Notes: generated by a model not told the origin, from the sequence alone. Shown: positions 20,701-29,278, counted from the first letter of the stretch. The stretch is 29,278 bases of DNA from JBFFXF01 sp041569895 (GCA_041569895.1 JBFFXF010000073.1:1-29278); one strand, 5' to 3'. A program made the numbers and translations.

Positions 20701-23700
20701 GAGGTCGACGATGAGCTCGCGGAGACCGACACCGGACAGATCGCCGACCGTGACGAGGTCGTCGCCGCCGGTGGTCACCAGCGTCAGCCGTCGTGGACTG
20801 TCGACGCGGATCGTCGAGACCCTCTCGATCGACAGGTCGACGCGCTCGATGACGGCGGTGGTGCCGTCGCCCGTGATGGTGAAGGCCTGGCGGCCGATGC
20901 CGGATTCGGCGACGCGGATCTCGACGTCGCGCCCGCCGCCGGCGACCTCGTCGATGTCATCGTGCGCCGTCGCCCAGACGATGACGCGCGCCGTCAGGGC
21001 ATCGTTTCTCGCCGATCCGATGACGCCCTCGATCTGCTTCAGGGTGTCCCGGCCCCCGAAGCCGTCGGTCGCCCTGCGCGTGTCGATGTCGACCGTCACC
21101 GCGTCGGGCGCGTCGTCCTCGTCGTAGAAGACGATGTCGGTTCCGGCGCCGCCGATGAGAACGTCATCGGTGTCCTCGCCTGACGGTCCTCCGGAGAGAC
21201 GATCATCGCCGGGGCCGCCGTCGAGCTGGTCGGCGCCCGCTCCGCCGCGCAGCACGTCGTTGCCGTCGCCTCCGAGGAGGACATCGTCGCCGTCCTCGCC
21301 GAAGAGCGTGTCGTCACCGCCGGTGGCGGTGAGCCCGCCGGGGAGCGCGTTGCCGCCGAGGATGGTGTCGTTGCCACCCTCGCCGTGGATGACGTTGTCG
21401 GCATGGTTCCCGGCGATGTCGTCAGCGGCATCGGTCCCGAAGACGATCTCGATGATGTTCGCCTCGAGGTCGGGCGCGAGAGCCAGTCTCGCCCCGTCCG
21501 AGAGGACGACTCCGAGCGCGAGGTCGAGGGTGCGCTCGTCACCCGCGATCCTCCGGTAGAGTCGCTGTCGCGTGTTGAGCGCGGCGAGGTCGAGGCGGCG
21601 CTCGATGCCGCGCTCGGCGCCGCGGAAATCGAGCGTGTCGATCCCGGCGGGATCGCTGACGGTGTCGAATCCGCCGTCCGCCATCAGGAACGTGTCGTCG
21701 CCCGCGCCGCCGTCGACGACGTCGTCTCCCGGTCCCGGGTCGATGAGGTCATCGCCGTCGCCGGCAGTCACCTCGTCGTTGCCCGCGCCCGCGAGGAGCA
21801 CGTCGTTGTCGCCGCCGCCGACGATGATGTCGCCGTTGTCGCGGCCCTCGAGGCGGTTCGGCTCGTCATTCCCGATCAGGAAGTCCCTGCCGATGCTGCC
21901 GATCGCGTTCTCGAAGTCGCGGAGTCCGCCGTCGAAGCCACGGTTGATGCCGGTGCCGCGGCCAGTGACGAGGTTCGCGGTGACCGAGTTCGTCCAGTCC
22001 TCGTAGTTGACCGTATCGGAGCCGGCCTCGCCGTCCAGGAAGCCGCCGATGAACTGGGCGTCCCGGAAGAAGACCGTGTCCTCGCCGGGGCCGGTCAAGA
22101 GGTTCGTGTCGGTGTGCCTGCTCGTCTCCACGACACGGATCTCGTCGTTCCCCAGTCCGAGCAGGATGGTGACGATCTCGGCGTCGCTGTCGACAAGGTC
22201 ACGGTCCGGGAAGTCATCCGCCTGGAGGTCGACGATCGTGATGCCGCCGTCGAAGCGCTCGCCGCCGATCGTCAGGTCCGGACCCATCTTGAGGCCGCGG
22301 ACGTGGTACCGCGGCACCACGAAGCCGTCATCGCGCGTCTCGTCGCTGCGGTCGAGCCTGCCCCGGTCGTCGGCGAGGCTGTCGCGGCTGCGGACGAAGA
22401 CCTCGTCCACCTGCGTCGACTCGTCGACGAAGAAGTTCGGGCTCTCGGTGGTGACGGCGTAGCCCTTGATGTCGCCCTCGACCTCGCCCTCCTCGAGATC
22501 GTACGCGTCGTTGATCGTCAGGACGGTCTCGAGCGGCCCCTCGTCGACCGCGACGATGAGGCGGAACTGCCCGATGGCCGAGTGGTCGGCGTCGCCCTCG
22601 TCCTGGACCGACACGACCTCGATCGACTTTCCGGCGAGATCGGCGACGCTCGCCGCGCCGACGTCGTCGAGCGCATCCTCGAGGTCCGCCGTCGGCACCG
22701 TGACCTGTGTCCCGTCCACGGAGACGACCTCTCCGGTGGCCGACTTGACGTTGAGCTCGCCGGGCAGCATCAGCGGCTCGAGGTCGAGGCCCGCGAGCGA
22801 GCCCTCGCCGCCGGCGCCCTCGACCCGGAGCGGGCCCTTGATGCGGTTGAGGACCTGCGGGATGGGCCCGAAGACCTTCGTGTCGCCGCCGTTGACGGCG
22901 TCGTCATCGATGGCCTCGACCGTGACGAACTGCGGCACGAACCAGTTGCTCTCGTCGAAGACGAGCGTCACCGTGCCGTCGTCGTTGTCGATCGCGGTCG
23001 GGCTCGCGCTGGACACACTCACCGGCACGTTGACGATCGTCACGCCCTCGGCGACGACGTTGACCGCGGCGATCGGTCCCTCGTCGGTGAGCGTATCCTC
23101 CTCGGCGAGAGCGAGCCTGATCCTGCGCGCGTCGAGGACCTCGGCGATCTGGTACACGCCGTCGTTGGTCAGGGAGCCCGTCACGGTGATGACCTGGCCC
23201 GGAGCGAAGCCATCCGCTCTCCAGCTGCCGTTGGAGCGCACGATCGAGTCGCCGGAGAACTCGAGGAAGACGAGCCCCGTGATGGCGGGCGTGAAGGACG
23301 CCGGCCGCACGATGACGTCGCCGCGGGTGGAGCGCGTGCCCTGCGGGCTGATCGTCACCTCGACGGTCGTGCCCGGCGCCGGGGCGGCGCTGAGGACGAA
23401 CGAGTAGCTGTCGCTGTCGTCGGGCACGAGCGTGCCCTCGATGACGTCCGTGCTGCCGTCCGTCTCCCGCATGATCACGCGCGGGGCCTCGTCGTCGCCG
23501 ATGTCGACGGAGATCCGCTCGGCCTCGATCGGGACGCGGCTGCCATCGGAGAGCACCTGCTCGAAGTTCGCGCCGCCGCCACTGACCCTGTGGGTGATGT
23601 AGCCGGTGTGGAAGCCCTCCTTCGCCACCGCCTCCTCGTCGTTGGCCCGCACCTCGACGGTCCTGGGAACGAACCAGTCGGCGCGGGTGAACGTGAGGAC

Positions 23701-26700
23701 GAGCTTGCCGTCGACGATCGCGCCGTCGGGGCTCGACAGGATGAGCTCCCTGTCGCTGCCGACTCCGGGCGCGGGATCCAGCTGCTCCTCGACCGTCACC
23801 CGGACGTCGTTCCCCTCGGCCGGGGCCCGCGACAGGACCACCTGGTAGGTGTCCAGGCCGCCCTCGGCATCGGCGGCGCCCTCGAACACCGACGTCTCGT
23901 TGTCGGACTGCGTGATGACGACCGCGCCCTGCTCGTTGTCGTCGATCTGGACGACCACGATCGGCACCGCCAGCTTGTCGAACCGCCGGATCTGGAATCG
24001 CGTGTCGGCGGAGAGCTCGCTCCGGAACGCGCTTCGCACGGTGATGGTGTTCTCGGTGTTCGACAGGATGAGCCGCTCCTGGCCGATGCCGGGGCCGCGG
24101 GTGATGAGGATCGTGCGCCCGCGCAGTCCCTCGCCGTCGGTCGGCAGCCTGGTGTCGGTGACGATCGTGAAGACGTCGACGTCCTTCTCCCCGTAGAGCT
24201 GCGGGAGGGTGGTCGTCGTGTCCACCGGAACGACCACGCCGACGCCCGATTCGGGCGCGAGCGACGGCACGAGCTCGGACTCGCCCACCACCGTGAGGAC
24301 GGTGCCGTCGGTCGAGATGTCGAGGATGGTGTACACGCCGTCGTTCGAGGTCGAGTTGAAGACCTCGATCACCTGGCCAGGGGAGCGAATCTGGCCGTCA
24401 GGGTCCTCGAAGCCGTTGTCCCGCCAGCTCCCGGCCACGAGCTCGCCGTCGCCGTCGGGGTCGAGCCGCGTGATGGTGTCGGGCGCCGGGCCGTTGTCGG
24501 CGAAGAGGAGATCCGGCGCGCCGCGGAGAACCGGGGACGCCCGGCGGATCATGACGTTGTGGACGCCCTCCTCGTTGACGGGCTCCTCGCCGGTGTTGAC
24601 GACCTCGCCCTCGACGAGCTCCAGCACGGTCCCCGCCCCGACGATGCGGGCGATCCGATAGGTGCCGTCGTTGTCGTTCGAGCCCATGACCTCGATCAGC
24701 ATGCCCGGCAGGAACCCGTCGGCGAGCCACGAGCCCGATCCGCGAGTGATCGTGTCGGGGATCTCCGGGTCGTCCATGTCGTCGTGCAGGTACTCGAGCG
24801 GCACGTTGTCGCCCCGCATCGTCGGCGACGCGACGGAGACGATGGCGCCACGGGTGGTCTCGGTCTCGTCGTCGAGATCGTCGAATTCCGGCCGGTCGAG
24901 CTGTACGGTGCGCCCCTCGTCCAGGAAGTCCGTGATCCGGTAGACGCCGTCGTTGCGCTGCGTCCCCGACACGGTGATGAAGTCGCCGATGGCGAAGCCG
25001 TCCGCGATCCAGCTGCCGTCGTCCCGCGTGATCCGGTCGTTGGTCTCGACGGTCTCGACGAAGCGGAGCAGGGGATCGCCGGTCACGAACGGGCCGTCCG
25101 TGAAGAACCCGACGATGGTGTCGTCGCTGGCGACCTTGTGCAGGATCGAGCCGAAGGTCGTGCCCTCGAAGCGCGTGTCGTTCTGCGCCGTGAAGCGGAC
25201 CTCCTGCGGCACGTTCCAGTTCTCCTCCGTGAAGCGGATGAACAGGCCGCTGGTGTACGTCTCCTCGATGCCGTCGTCGTCGGTGTCGAAGCCGACCCGC
25301 GAGACCTCCTGCATCCGATCGCCCTCGCCGTCCCCGAACCTGTCGTCGGTGGCGGTGAAGTGGATCTGCGGGATGGCGAGGATCGCGTCGGCGTCGCTCA
25401 CCGGTCTCGGGTTGACGACCGGGGCGGTCGGGGCGATGGCGTTGATGGTCACCGAGCGATCATCCGGCGGCGGGGCGGTCAGGACGATGGTGTAGGAGTC
25501 GAAGGCGATCCCCGCTCCGAACGGGATCTCGAACGCGTCGACGTCGAGGCCCTCGACGACGCGGGTGGTGCCGTCCGACTGTCGGATGACGATCGCGGGC
25601 TCGTCGTCGTCTGCGACGTTGACCGTGGCGCTGCGGACCGTCAGGCCGTTGAACCGGGAGTCGTCGCTCGCCACCGCGTGCGTGATCACGGCGCTGTGAC
25701 CGAGCAGGTCGTTCGAGACCACCGGGTCGGAATCGCCGTTGACGTCGACGACGTCGTTGCCGAGTCCGCCGTTGATGGTCGTCTGGACCCGCTCGTTCGT
25801 GCCCTGCACCCAGAAGGTGTCGTCGCCCTCGTTGCCCTCGACGCGGACGATCTCGACGCCCACGAACGTGACGGCGAGTCCCGCCCCGAAGACGCCGCTG
25901 GCCGTCATGACGAACTCGTCGGAGAACTCAGTGCCGATCACCGTGACGGTGTCGAGCCCGTCACCGCCGTTGATCGAGACCGGGGCGTTGACCGCGTACT
26001 GGATCGTGTCGGCCCCGCCGCTGCCGGTGATCTCGGTCTCCTCGCGCTGGTCCTCCTGCTCGCGGGACCCCTCGAGGGCGAACGCCCGGACCACGAAGTC
26101 GTCGTTGCCGTCGCCGCCGTCCAGCGCCAGCGCGGCGCGGTTGTGGAAGACGACGAACTGGTCCTCGCCCTGCTCGCCGAAGATGGCGGCCTGCTCGGTG
26201 GTGCCGTTGCTGAGGAAGCCGCGCGTCGTGAGGATGGTCGAGAACTGGTCGAGCTCGCGGATGCCGTTGGCGTCGCCGATGCCATCCTGGTCGATGTCCT
26301 GGTCCGGATCGAAGGCGCGCTCGGACTTGAAGAGCTGGCCGATCTGGAACCGGTCGTTGCCGTAGCCGGCGAACACCGTTGTCGTCGCGAGGTTGTCGTC
26401 GAGGGCGAAGAAGTCGTCCCCGTCCTTCGACAGGATCACCAGCGACTCGAGGTCGGCCCGGTAGTCCAGGCGCTCCACGCGCATGCCGACGACCTGCGGG
26501 TTCTCGGCGTCGGGATCGTCGAGGATCTCGTTGATCAGCGCCACGAACGCGCGGTTGGTGTCGAAGACGCTGGCCCGCAGGAGGAACTTGTCGTCCTGGT
26601 CGGTGCCGTTGATGGTGAGGACGTCGGTCCCGCTCGAGCCGAGATCGCTGACGTCCACCATCTTCTCGTTCTCGAAGCCGCGGAAGTCGACGAAGTACTG

Positions 26701-29278
26701 GTCGCCGTTCGGTCCGCCCGAGAGGAAGTCATCGCCGATGCGCGAGTTGAGGATGTCCTCGCCGGCTTCGCCGAACACGCGGTCGGCGCCCTCGCCGCCG
26801 ATGAGCAGGTCGTCGTCGGCGCCGCCGTACAGCTCGTCCGCGCCGCTCTCGCCGCGGATCTCGTCGTCGCCGAAGCCGCCGAAGAGCGTGTCGGCCCCGA
26901 GCCCGCCGAAGATACGATCCTCGCCGAAGCCGCCGTGGGCCGTGTCGGCGCCGTCGTTGCCCTCGACGATGTCATCGCCGTCGTTCGCCTCGCCGATGTC
27001 GTCCGCGTCGGCGTCGCGCGGGAGGATGGTGATGCCGGTCGACTCCGTCTCCTCGTCCAGAAGCGCGCCGGCGGTCGCGGGCACCAGGCTGAGCGCCGCG
27101 TTCGGGCGCACCCGATCCTCTTCGAAGACATCGAGGATCGAGGCGATGGTGTAGATCCCGTCGTTGTCGCTCGAGCCCGTCACACGGATGATCTCGCCGG
27201 CGCCGAAGCCATCGGCGAGCCAGTTGCCGCGCGGATCGAGACGCGTGATGGTGTCGGCGACGATCGTGATGCCGTCCTCGAACTCCTCGGTGCTGGTGAG
27301 GTTCTCGAAGAGCTCGAGCACGAGCGCCTCCGGGGTCACCGAGGCGAGGCGGTACGTGCCGTCGTTGCTCCCGGAGCCGATGACGCGGATCGTCTGCCCG
27401 GCCTGGAAGCCATCGGCGACGAAGCTCCCGTCCGGATCGCTGCGGGTGATCGTGTCGGGCTCGACGATGCTGTCGAAGTGCGCGAACTGGAATGCCGTGC
27501 CGGACACGCTCACGTGCTCGAAGTTCAACATCGGATCGCCGCTGAGCCGCGGTCGCCAGCCGTGGAGGAAGTCGTCGTCGACGCCGCCGAGGACGATGTC
27601 CGCGCCGCTGCCACCCGAGACGCGGTCGAAGCCCTTCTCGCCGTCGAGCACGTCGATGCCGGGTCCACCGTCGAGCGCATCGTCGCCCAGGCCGCCGAGG
27701 ATCAGGTCGAGCCCCTTCTGGCCGAGGAGCACGTCGTCGCCGAACGCCAGGCCGCGGTCGGTGTCCTGGACCTTCGGACTGGCGGTGATGCCGACGCCCG
27801 GCTCGATGACGTCGCCGAACGTCACCTTGCGAACCGCCGGGTCCGTGGTCTCGCCCTCGAGTTCGTCGTCGGCGCTCAGGATCAGGATGGTCCCGGTCGC
27901 GTCGACCTCGTCGATCAGGTACGTCCCGTCGTTGAGCTCCGTGCCGGCGATGGTGATCGTCTGCCCGTCACGGAAGCCGTCGGCGAGCCAGTTGCCCGCC
28001 TCGCCGTCGCCGTCGGGCTTCTTCCGGGTGATGGTGTCCCGCGTGTCGACCGGGTCCCCGGTGTCGCTGGCGTTGTCCGCGAAGACGAGCGACGGCCGGC
28101 CGATGAGGCGGATGCCGGTGACCGCGTCGGTCTCGGCCAGGTTCAGCTCGAGGCCGTCCTCGGAGACCGACTCGATTCGATAGAGCCCGTCGTTGAGCGC
28201 CGAGCCGGTCACGGTGATGACGCGGCCGGCCTCGAAGCCCTCGCCGATCCAGTCACCCTCGGTGCGCTCGATGCGGTCCGGACCGTCATCGACCGACACG
28301 AACCTCAGGCCGGGCGATCTGGTGATTCTCACGGCGTCCCGCACCACGATGCCGCCGTCGCCGACGATGATGTCATCGCCCTCGCCGCCCTCGATCCGGT
28401 CGTCGCCGGCGCCGCCGAACAGGACGTCGGCGCCCGGGCCGCCGCGGATGGTGTCATTGCCGTCGTTGACCATCAGCCGCGGGCGATCGAGCGGCGCCAC
28501 GAAGTCCTGGCTGATCGAGAGCTCGACGTCCGACGTCACCGTCTCGCCGGTCAGCACGTCACTCGAGACGAGCGTCAGTGTCTCGTCGGTCACTCGCGCG
28601 ATGGTGTACCGCCCGTCGTTGTCCGCAGTCCCCGTGACGCGGAGGGTCCTGCCGACCCGGAAGCCATCGTCGAGCCAGCTCCCCGCATCCTCGGGGCCGT
28701 CGTCGTCCGGGTCGAGACGCACGATGGTGTCCGGTCCGGCGTCGTCGTGCCGGAATTCGATGCGATCGTAGACCAGGTCTTCGAGATCGGGGCCTTCCAG
28801 GACCGGCCCGCGGGCGAGTACGGCCCGGTCCTCGCTCGAGCGCCCGTCGTCGCCGAAGATGGTGTCCGCACCCTCGCCGCCGTCGATCTCGTCGTCGCCG
28901 GGGCCGCCGAAGATCAGCTCGTCGCTCTTGCCGCCGATGATGCGGTCGTTGCCGGGACCGCCCACCACCTCGATGACGCTGTCGCTACGCATGTTCGGCA
29001 GCGTGATGACATCGTTGCCGGGCCCGCCATCGACCTTGATGTCGATTCCGGTCGCGTTCACGCCCGACAGGTCGATGGTGTCGTTGCCCTCGCCGCCCTC
29101 GACGAGGATGAGGCCGAAGTCCCCCTCGTAGGCCTGCACGACGTTGCGCCCCCGGACGACGCTCGAGACCGTCAGCTCGCTCCTGTTGCCCGTGACGCGG
29201 ATGTTCTCGCCGAAGTCGCTGATATCCTCGTTGAGGCGATCCTCGGAGAACGGACCGATGTTGAGCTGCAGCGCATCC
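17749..29278 (-). CDS. Giant RTX/Calx-beta-like secreted or surface protein (5' end beyond window)
   Basis: The frame is open from the right edge to the stop at 17749: at least 3,842 codons, with the N-terminus missing. A GTG at 29139 is not the real start, because coding continues upstream (DALQLNIGPFSEDRLNEDIS). RTX calcium-binding nonapeptides (GGxGxDxLx) occur in blocks at about 28350-29130, 27550-27770, 26690-26990, 21100-22200 and 17830-20760. Calx-beta-like segments lie near 25100-25690 (DDEPAIVIRQSDGTTRVVEG), 23560-23950 and 23290-23500, with FTRADWFVPRTVEV-type strands. About nine copies of a DTITR/SWxADGF/NDGxY module are inserted among these blocks. The composition is very acidic. 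RTX proteins fold on binding calcium outside the cell and usually leave by type I secretion, but no transporter genes are here and the C-terminus (SELIIVLPR) carries no signal I can confirm. Likely roles are adhesion or matrix. The long opposite-strand frames are codon-bias shadows. Confidence 0.95.
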   Translation of the reverse strand, partial: DALQLNIGPFSEDRLNEDISDFGENIRVTGNRSELTVSSVVRGRNVVQAYEGDFGLILVEGGEGNDTIDLSGVNATGIDIKVDGGPGNDVITLPNMRSDSVIEVVGGPGNDRIIGGKSDELIFGGPGDDEIDGGEGADTIFGDDGRSSEDRAVLARGPVLEGPDLEDLVYDRIEFRHDDAGPDTIVRLDPDDDGPEDAGSWLDDGFRVGRTLRVTGTADNDGRYTIARVTDETLTLVSSDVLTGETVTSDVELSISQDFVAPLDRPRLMVNDGNDTIRGGPGADVLFGGAGDDRIEGGEGDDIIVGDGGIVVRDAVRITRSPGLRFVSVDDGPDRIERTEGDWIGEGFEAGRVITVTGSALNDGLYRIESVSEDGLELNLAETDAVTGIRLIGRPSLVFADNASDTGDPVDTRDTITRKKPDGDGEAGNWLADGFRDGQTITIAGTELNDGTYLIDEVDATGTILILSADDELEGETTDPAVRKVTFGDVIEPGVGITASPKVQDTDRGLAFGDDVLLGQKGLDLILGGLGDDALDGGPGIDVLDGEKGFDRVSGGSGADIVLGGVDDDFLHGWRPRLSGDPMLNFEHVSVSGTAFQFAHFDSIVEPDTITRSDPDGSFVADGFQAGQTIRVIGSGSNDGTYRLASVTPEALVLELFENLTSTEEFEDGITIVADTITRLDPRGNWLADGFGAGEIIRVTGSSDNDGIYTIASILDVFEEDRVRPNAALSLVPATAGALLDEETESTGITILPRDADADDIGEANDGDDIVEGNDGADTAHGGFGEDRIFGGLGADTLFGGFGDDEIRGESGADELYGGADDDLLIGGEGADRVFGEAGEDILNSRIGDDFLSGGPNGDQYFVDFRGFENEKMVDVSDLGSSGTDVLTINGTDQDDKFLLRASVFDTNRAFVALINEILDDPDAENPQVVGMRVERLDYRADLESLVILSKDGDDFFALDDNLATTTVFAGYGNDRFQIGQLFKSERAFDPDQDIDQDGIGDANGIRELDQFSTILTTRGFLSNGTTEQAAIFGEQGEDQFVVFHNRAALALDGGDGNDDFVVRAFALEGSREQEDQREETEITGSGGADTIQYAVNAPVSINGGDGLDTVTVIGTEFSDEFVMTASGVFGAGLAVTFVGVEIVRVEGNEGDDTFWVQGTNERVQTTINGGLGNDVVDVNGDSDPVVSNDLLGHSAVITHAVASDDSRFNGLTVRSATVNVADDDEPAIVIRQSDGTTRVVEGLDVDAFEIPFGAGIAFDSYTIVLTAPPPDDRSVTINAIAPTAPVVNPRPVSDADAILAIPQIHFTATDDRFGDGEGDRMQEVSRVGFDTDDDGIEETYTSGLFIRFTEENWNVPQEVRFTAQNDTRFEGTTFGSILHKVASDDTIVGFFTDGPFVTGDPLLRFVETVETNDRITRDDGSWIADGFAIGDFITVSGTQRNDGVYRITDFLDEGRTVQLDRPEFDDLDDETETTRGAIVSVASPTMRGDNVPLEYLHDDMDDPEIPDTITRGSGSWLADGFLPGMLIEVMGSNDNDGTYRIARIVGAGTVLELVEGEVVNTGEEPVNEEGVHNVMIRRASPVLRGAPDLLFADNGPAPDTITRLDPDGDGELVAGSWRDNGFEDPDGQIRSPGQVIEVFNSTSNDGVYTILDISTDGTVLTVVGESELVPSLAPESGVGVVVPVDTTTTLPQLYGEKDVDVFTIVTDTRLPTDGEGLRGRTILITRGPGIGQERLILSNTENTITVRSAFRSELSADTRFQIRRFDKLAVPIVVVQIDDNEQGAVVITQSDNETSVFEGAADAEGGLDTYQVVLSRAPAEGNDVRVTVEEQLDPAPGVGSDRELILSSPDGAIVDGKLVLTFTRADWFVPRTVEVRANDEEAVAKEGFHTGYITHRVSGGGANFEQVLSDGSRVPIEAERISVDIGDDEAPRVIMRETDGSTDVIEGTLVPDDSDSYSFVLSAAPAPGTTVEVTISPQGTRSTRGDVIVRPASFTPAITGLVFLEFSGDSIVRSNGSWRADGFAPGQVITVTGSLTNDGVYQIAEVLDARRIRLALAEEDTLTDEGPIAAVNVVAEGVTIVNVPVSVSSASPTAIDNDDGTVTLVFDESNWFVPQFVTVEAIDDDAVNGGDTKVFGPIPQVLNRIKGPLRVEGAGGEGSLAGLDLEPLMLPGELNVKSATGEVVSVDGTQVTVPTADLEDALDDVGAASVADLAGKSIEVVSVQDEGDADHSAIGQFRLIVAVDEGPLETVLTINDAYDLEEGEVEGDIKGYAVTTESPNFFVDESTQVDEVFVRSRDSLADDRGRLDRSDETRDDGFVVPRYHVRGLKMGPDLTIGGERFDGGITIVDLQADDFPDRDLVDSDAEIVTILLGLGNDEIRVVETSRHTDTNLLTGPGEDTVFFRDAQFIGGFLDGEAGSDTVNYEDWTNSVTANLVTGRGTGINRGFDGGLRDFENAIGSIGRDFLIGNDEPNRLEGRDNGDIIVGGGDNDVLLAGAGNDEVTAGDGDDLIDPGPGDDVVDGGAGDDTFLMADGGFDTVSDPAGIDTLDFRGAERGIERRLDLAALNTRQRLYRRIAGDERTLDLALGVVLSDGARLALAPDLEANIIEIVFGTDAADDIAGNHADNVIHGEGGNDTILGGNALPGGLTATGGDDTLFGEDGDDVLLGGDGNDVLRGGAGADQLDGGPGDDRLSGGPSGEDTDDVLIGGAGTDIVFYDEDDAPDAVTVDIDTRRATDGFGGRDTLKQIEGVIGSARNDALTARVIVWATAHDDIDEVAGGGRDVEIRVAESGIGRQAFTITGDGTTAVIERVDLSIERVSTIRVDSPRRLTLVTTGGDDLVTVGDLSGVGLRELIVDLGEGDDVLDATATAARVRGLGGAGDDLFFSGAGRDIFFAGEGNDTVDFARHEGLAGEDERPTGVVLTTRGAKRTLATLDARGRPIKDRDRFRDVEQLLGSPYDDLIKGDRRDNRIVGRDGADRLIGGGGNDLFVGEPEDLEINGGGGRRFIDLLDFSGEDGVEIDLNLYSNLRGIEGALGSPGNDTFIGNDESNTFIGGPGRDRFAGRGGDDVFVTTIGNGPELTIDGGDGVDTLEVIGTALDDVLTLFSGDGTALRADPSIEIPGISSFERLDFSTGPGDDVVTVIGVDGLEGAVIDLGDGDDTLDSSSTPFADGITAFGGEGDDVFLTGAGRDFIFGGAGTNTVDYSNAVEAVDATTRRVRNDGSGADVKTRIDRLRDISVLVGSAHGDFLRGDSRENTIRGGAGDDIIRGGGGDDTIIGGPGNDELLGGGGVDTLSFEDDDAAVRIDIDALTATSENEDDGNEERFDGDLKTFRGFEIYVGSEFDDVIIGGPRSDDIRGHLGNDQIDGRRGNDILRGGPGADLVRGGAGRDTLVWETGDGDPDVDPGPDWLSGGDDRDTFLALGTAAADTFRIGTRLESGGPFAAPDVERLFVLFEQDADVLVADTERLLLSPGDGDDVVHVMDLRGTRVDLDVQVRLGAGDDRLEAGQSTLKLTAFGEAGDDVFHGGVGDATLTGETVGAARLDFFDGGDGQDTVDYSRVVFDDATVKIDGFRAVDASLEANRARVGAVVDPATGKVTGGTFDRFIDVENLTGSRYDDVLVGDDNVEISNVIRGLGGSDMIRGLAGDDHLIGDAGVAGLHDEEMTGATARLEGDGTAMRARDELHGDGGSDRLEGNFGNDMLFGESGADTLLGGLDNDTLIGGTNDDLLDGGTGDDILEGENGDDLLRGWEGADRLDGGRQNDRLFGDNDNDPRLRGGPGDDDVDLGAGDDIAEYFLRQDDVDVIIPGSGADSLAITDDPTQPPAISPIPESELIIVLPR
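18500..20760 (-). repeat. Three long-period repeats in the C-terminal RTX part
   Basis: A composite unit recurs at about 20565-20760, 19660-19865 and 18600-18845. It reads roughly: GDDxVTVxDL, then a Val/Leu-Asp-Leu-Gly-x-GDDxLDA strand, then TAFGGxGDDVFxxGAGRD, then xTVDYS or xTVDFA. Each is followed by a non-RTX stretch ending in (D)V(E)xLxGSxxDDxLxGD. The period is about 0.9-1.0 kb, or some 300-340 aa. This indicates duplication of a whole segment, not just of the nonapeptide. Confidence 0.7.
23040..25080 (-). repeat. NDG modules 6-9 of the giant protein, with Calx-beta-like segments between them
   Basis: Four more copies at about 24820-25080 (SWIADGFAIGDFITVSGT, NDGVYRI), 24540-24800 (SWLADGFLPGMLIEVMGS, NDGTYRI), 24230-24520 (a longer variant with an insert before SPGQVIEVFNS, NDGVYTI) and 23040-23280 (SWRADGFAPGQVITVTGS, NDGVYQI). 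Modules 6-8 are in tandem. Module 9 is separated from them by two Calx-beta-like segments. Confidence 0.8.
27010..28740 (-). repeat. NDG modules 1-5 of the giant protein
   Basis: Five copies of a module of about 70-90 aa, in translation order from right to left: about 28520-28740, 28120-28310, 27830-28080, 27290-27500 and 27010-27260. Shared residues are DTITRxDPDG, (G)SW or NWxADGF, G-x-x-I-x-V-x-G-[ST], then NDGxYxI and a hydrophobic strand with LxL, ending in a T/E-rich turn. Examples are NWLADGFRDGQTITIAGTEL and NDGTYLIDEV. The copies alternate with RTX blocks. Confidence 0.8.

Noticed and set aside
19195..21183. 662-codon plus-strand frame opposite the giant RTX gene
   Set aside because: It mirrors the GGxGxD repeats on the other strand, giving Val/Ala/Glu-rich repeats with no known domain. 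It is a shadow of the RTX coding strand.
17830..29130. Possible CRISPR or tandem DNA repeat because of recurring short words such as GTCGTCGCC
   Set aside because: The words come from the coded RTX nonapeptides (Gly, Asp) read on the minus strand. There is no fixed repeat and spacer structure.

Overview
This is a GC-rich bacterial window. Several traits point to Planctomycetota: a type I sulfatase, two secreted proteins with dockerin-like Asp repeats, a DNRLRE protein with an IPTL-CTERM-like tail, an ECF sigma factor fused to a membrane segment and extracytoplasmic domains, and a giant RTX/Calx-beta-like surface protein. The phylum is my inference from domain style. No rRNA or other marker proves it.

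Left part (1-7.5 kb): the 5' end of a minus-strand membrane or exported protein (1-91); a secreted CxxCH protein with C-terminal dockerin-like repeats (minus) followed by a clear intrinsic terminator; rtcA (plus); a small frameshifted dockerin-like gene (plus); a DNRLRE/IPTL-CTERM-like protein (minus); an exported sulfatase (minus); a solitary nuoB (plus); and a small DUF1905/DUF5655-like gene. Almost every spacer here carries a tandem array of the hexamer GGGNAC or its complement GTNCCC. The G-tract is constant and the fourth base varies, which gives canonical G-quadruplex spacing. Two arrays are flanked by inverted copies of the unit.

Middle part (7.5-17.7 kb, all plus): an RND-type efflux permease without adaptor or outer-membrane partner; a Fic AMP-transferase gene behind a sharply AT-rich segment, possibly acquired; the sigma factor/membrane fusion; a small conserved cysteine-containing protein; and two membrane-anchored proteins of unknown function. 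The spacer after the sigma-factor gene carries a second type of hexamer repeat (GGNNTC) and a GAGGAC/GGGAAC run.

Right part (17.7 kb to the edge, minus): one reading frame of at least 3,842 codons. It encodes an acidic secreted or surface protein with RTX nonapeptide blocks, Calx-beta-like segments and about nine copies of a module with the signature DTITR-(G)SW-(A)DGF-G-I-V-GS-NDG-Y-I. Its N-terminus lies beyond the window.

Together the genes describe a cell that invests in exported proteins (sulfatase, dockerin, sorting-tail and RTX proteins). They do not form one obvious operon or pathway. The best candidates for undescribed biology are the intergenic G-tract hexamer arrays, the membrane-tethered sigma factor, and the repeated NDG module in the giant protein.
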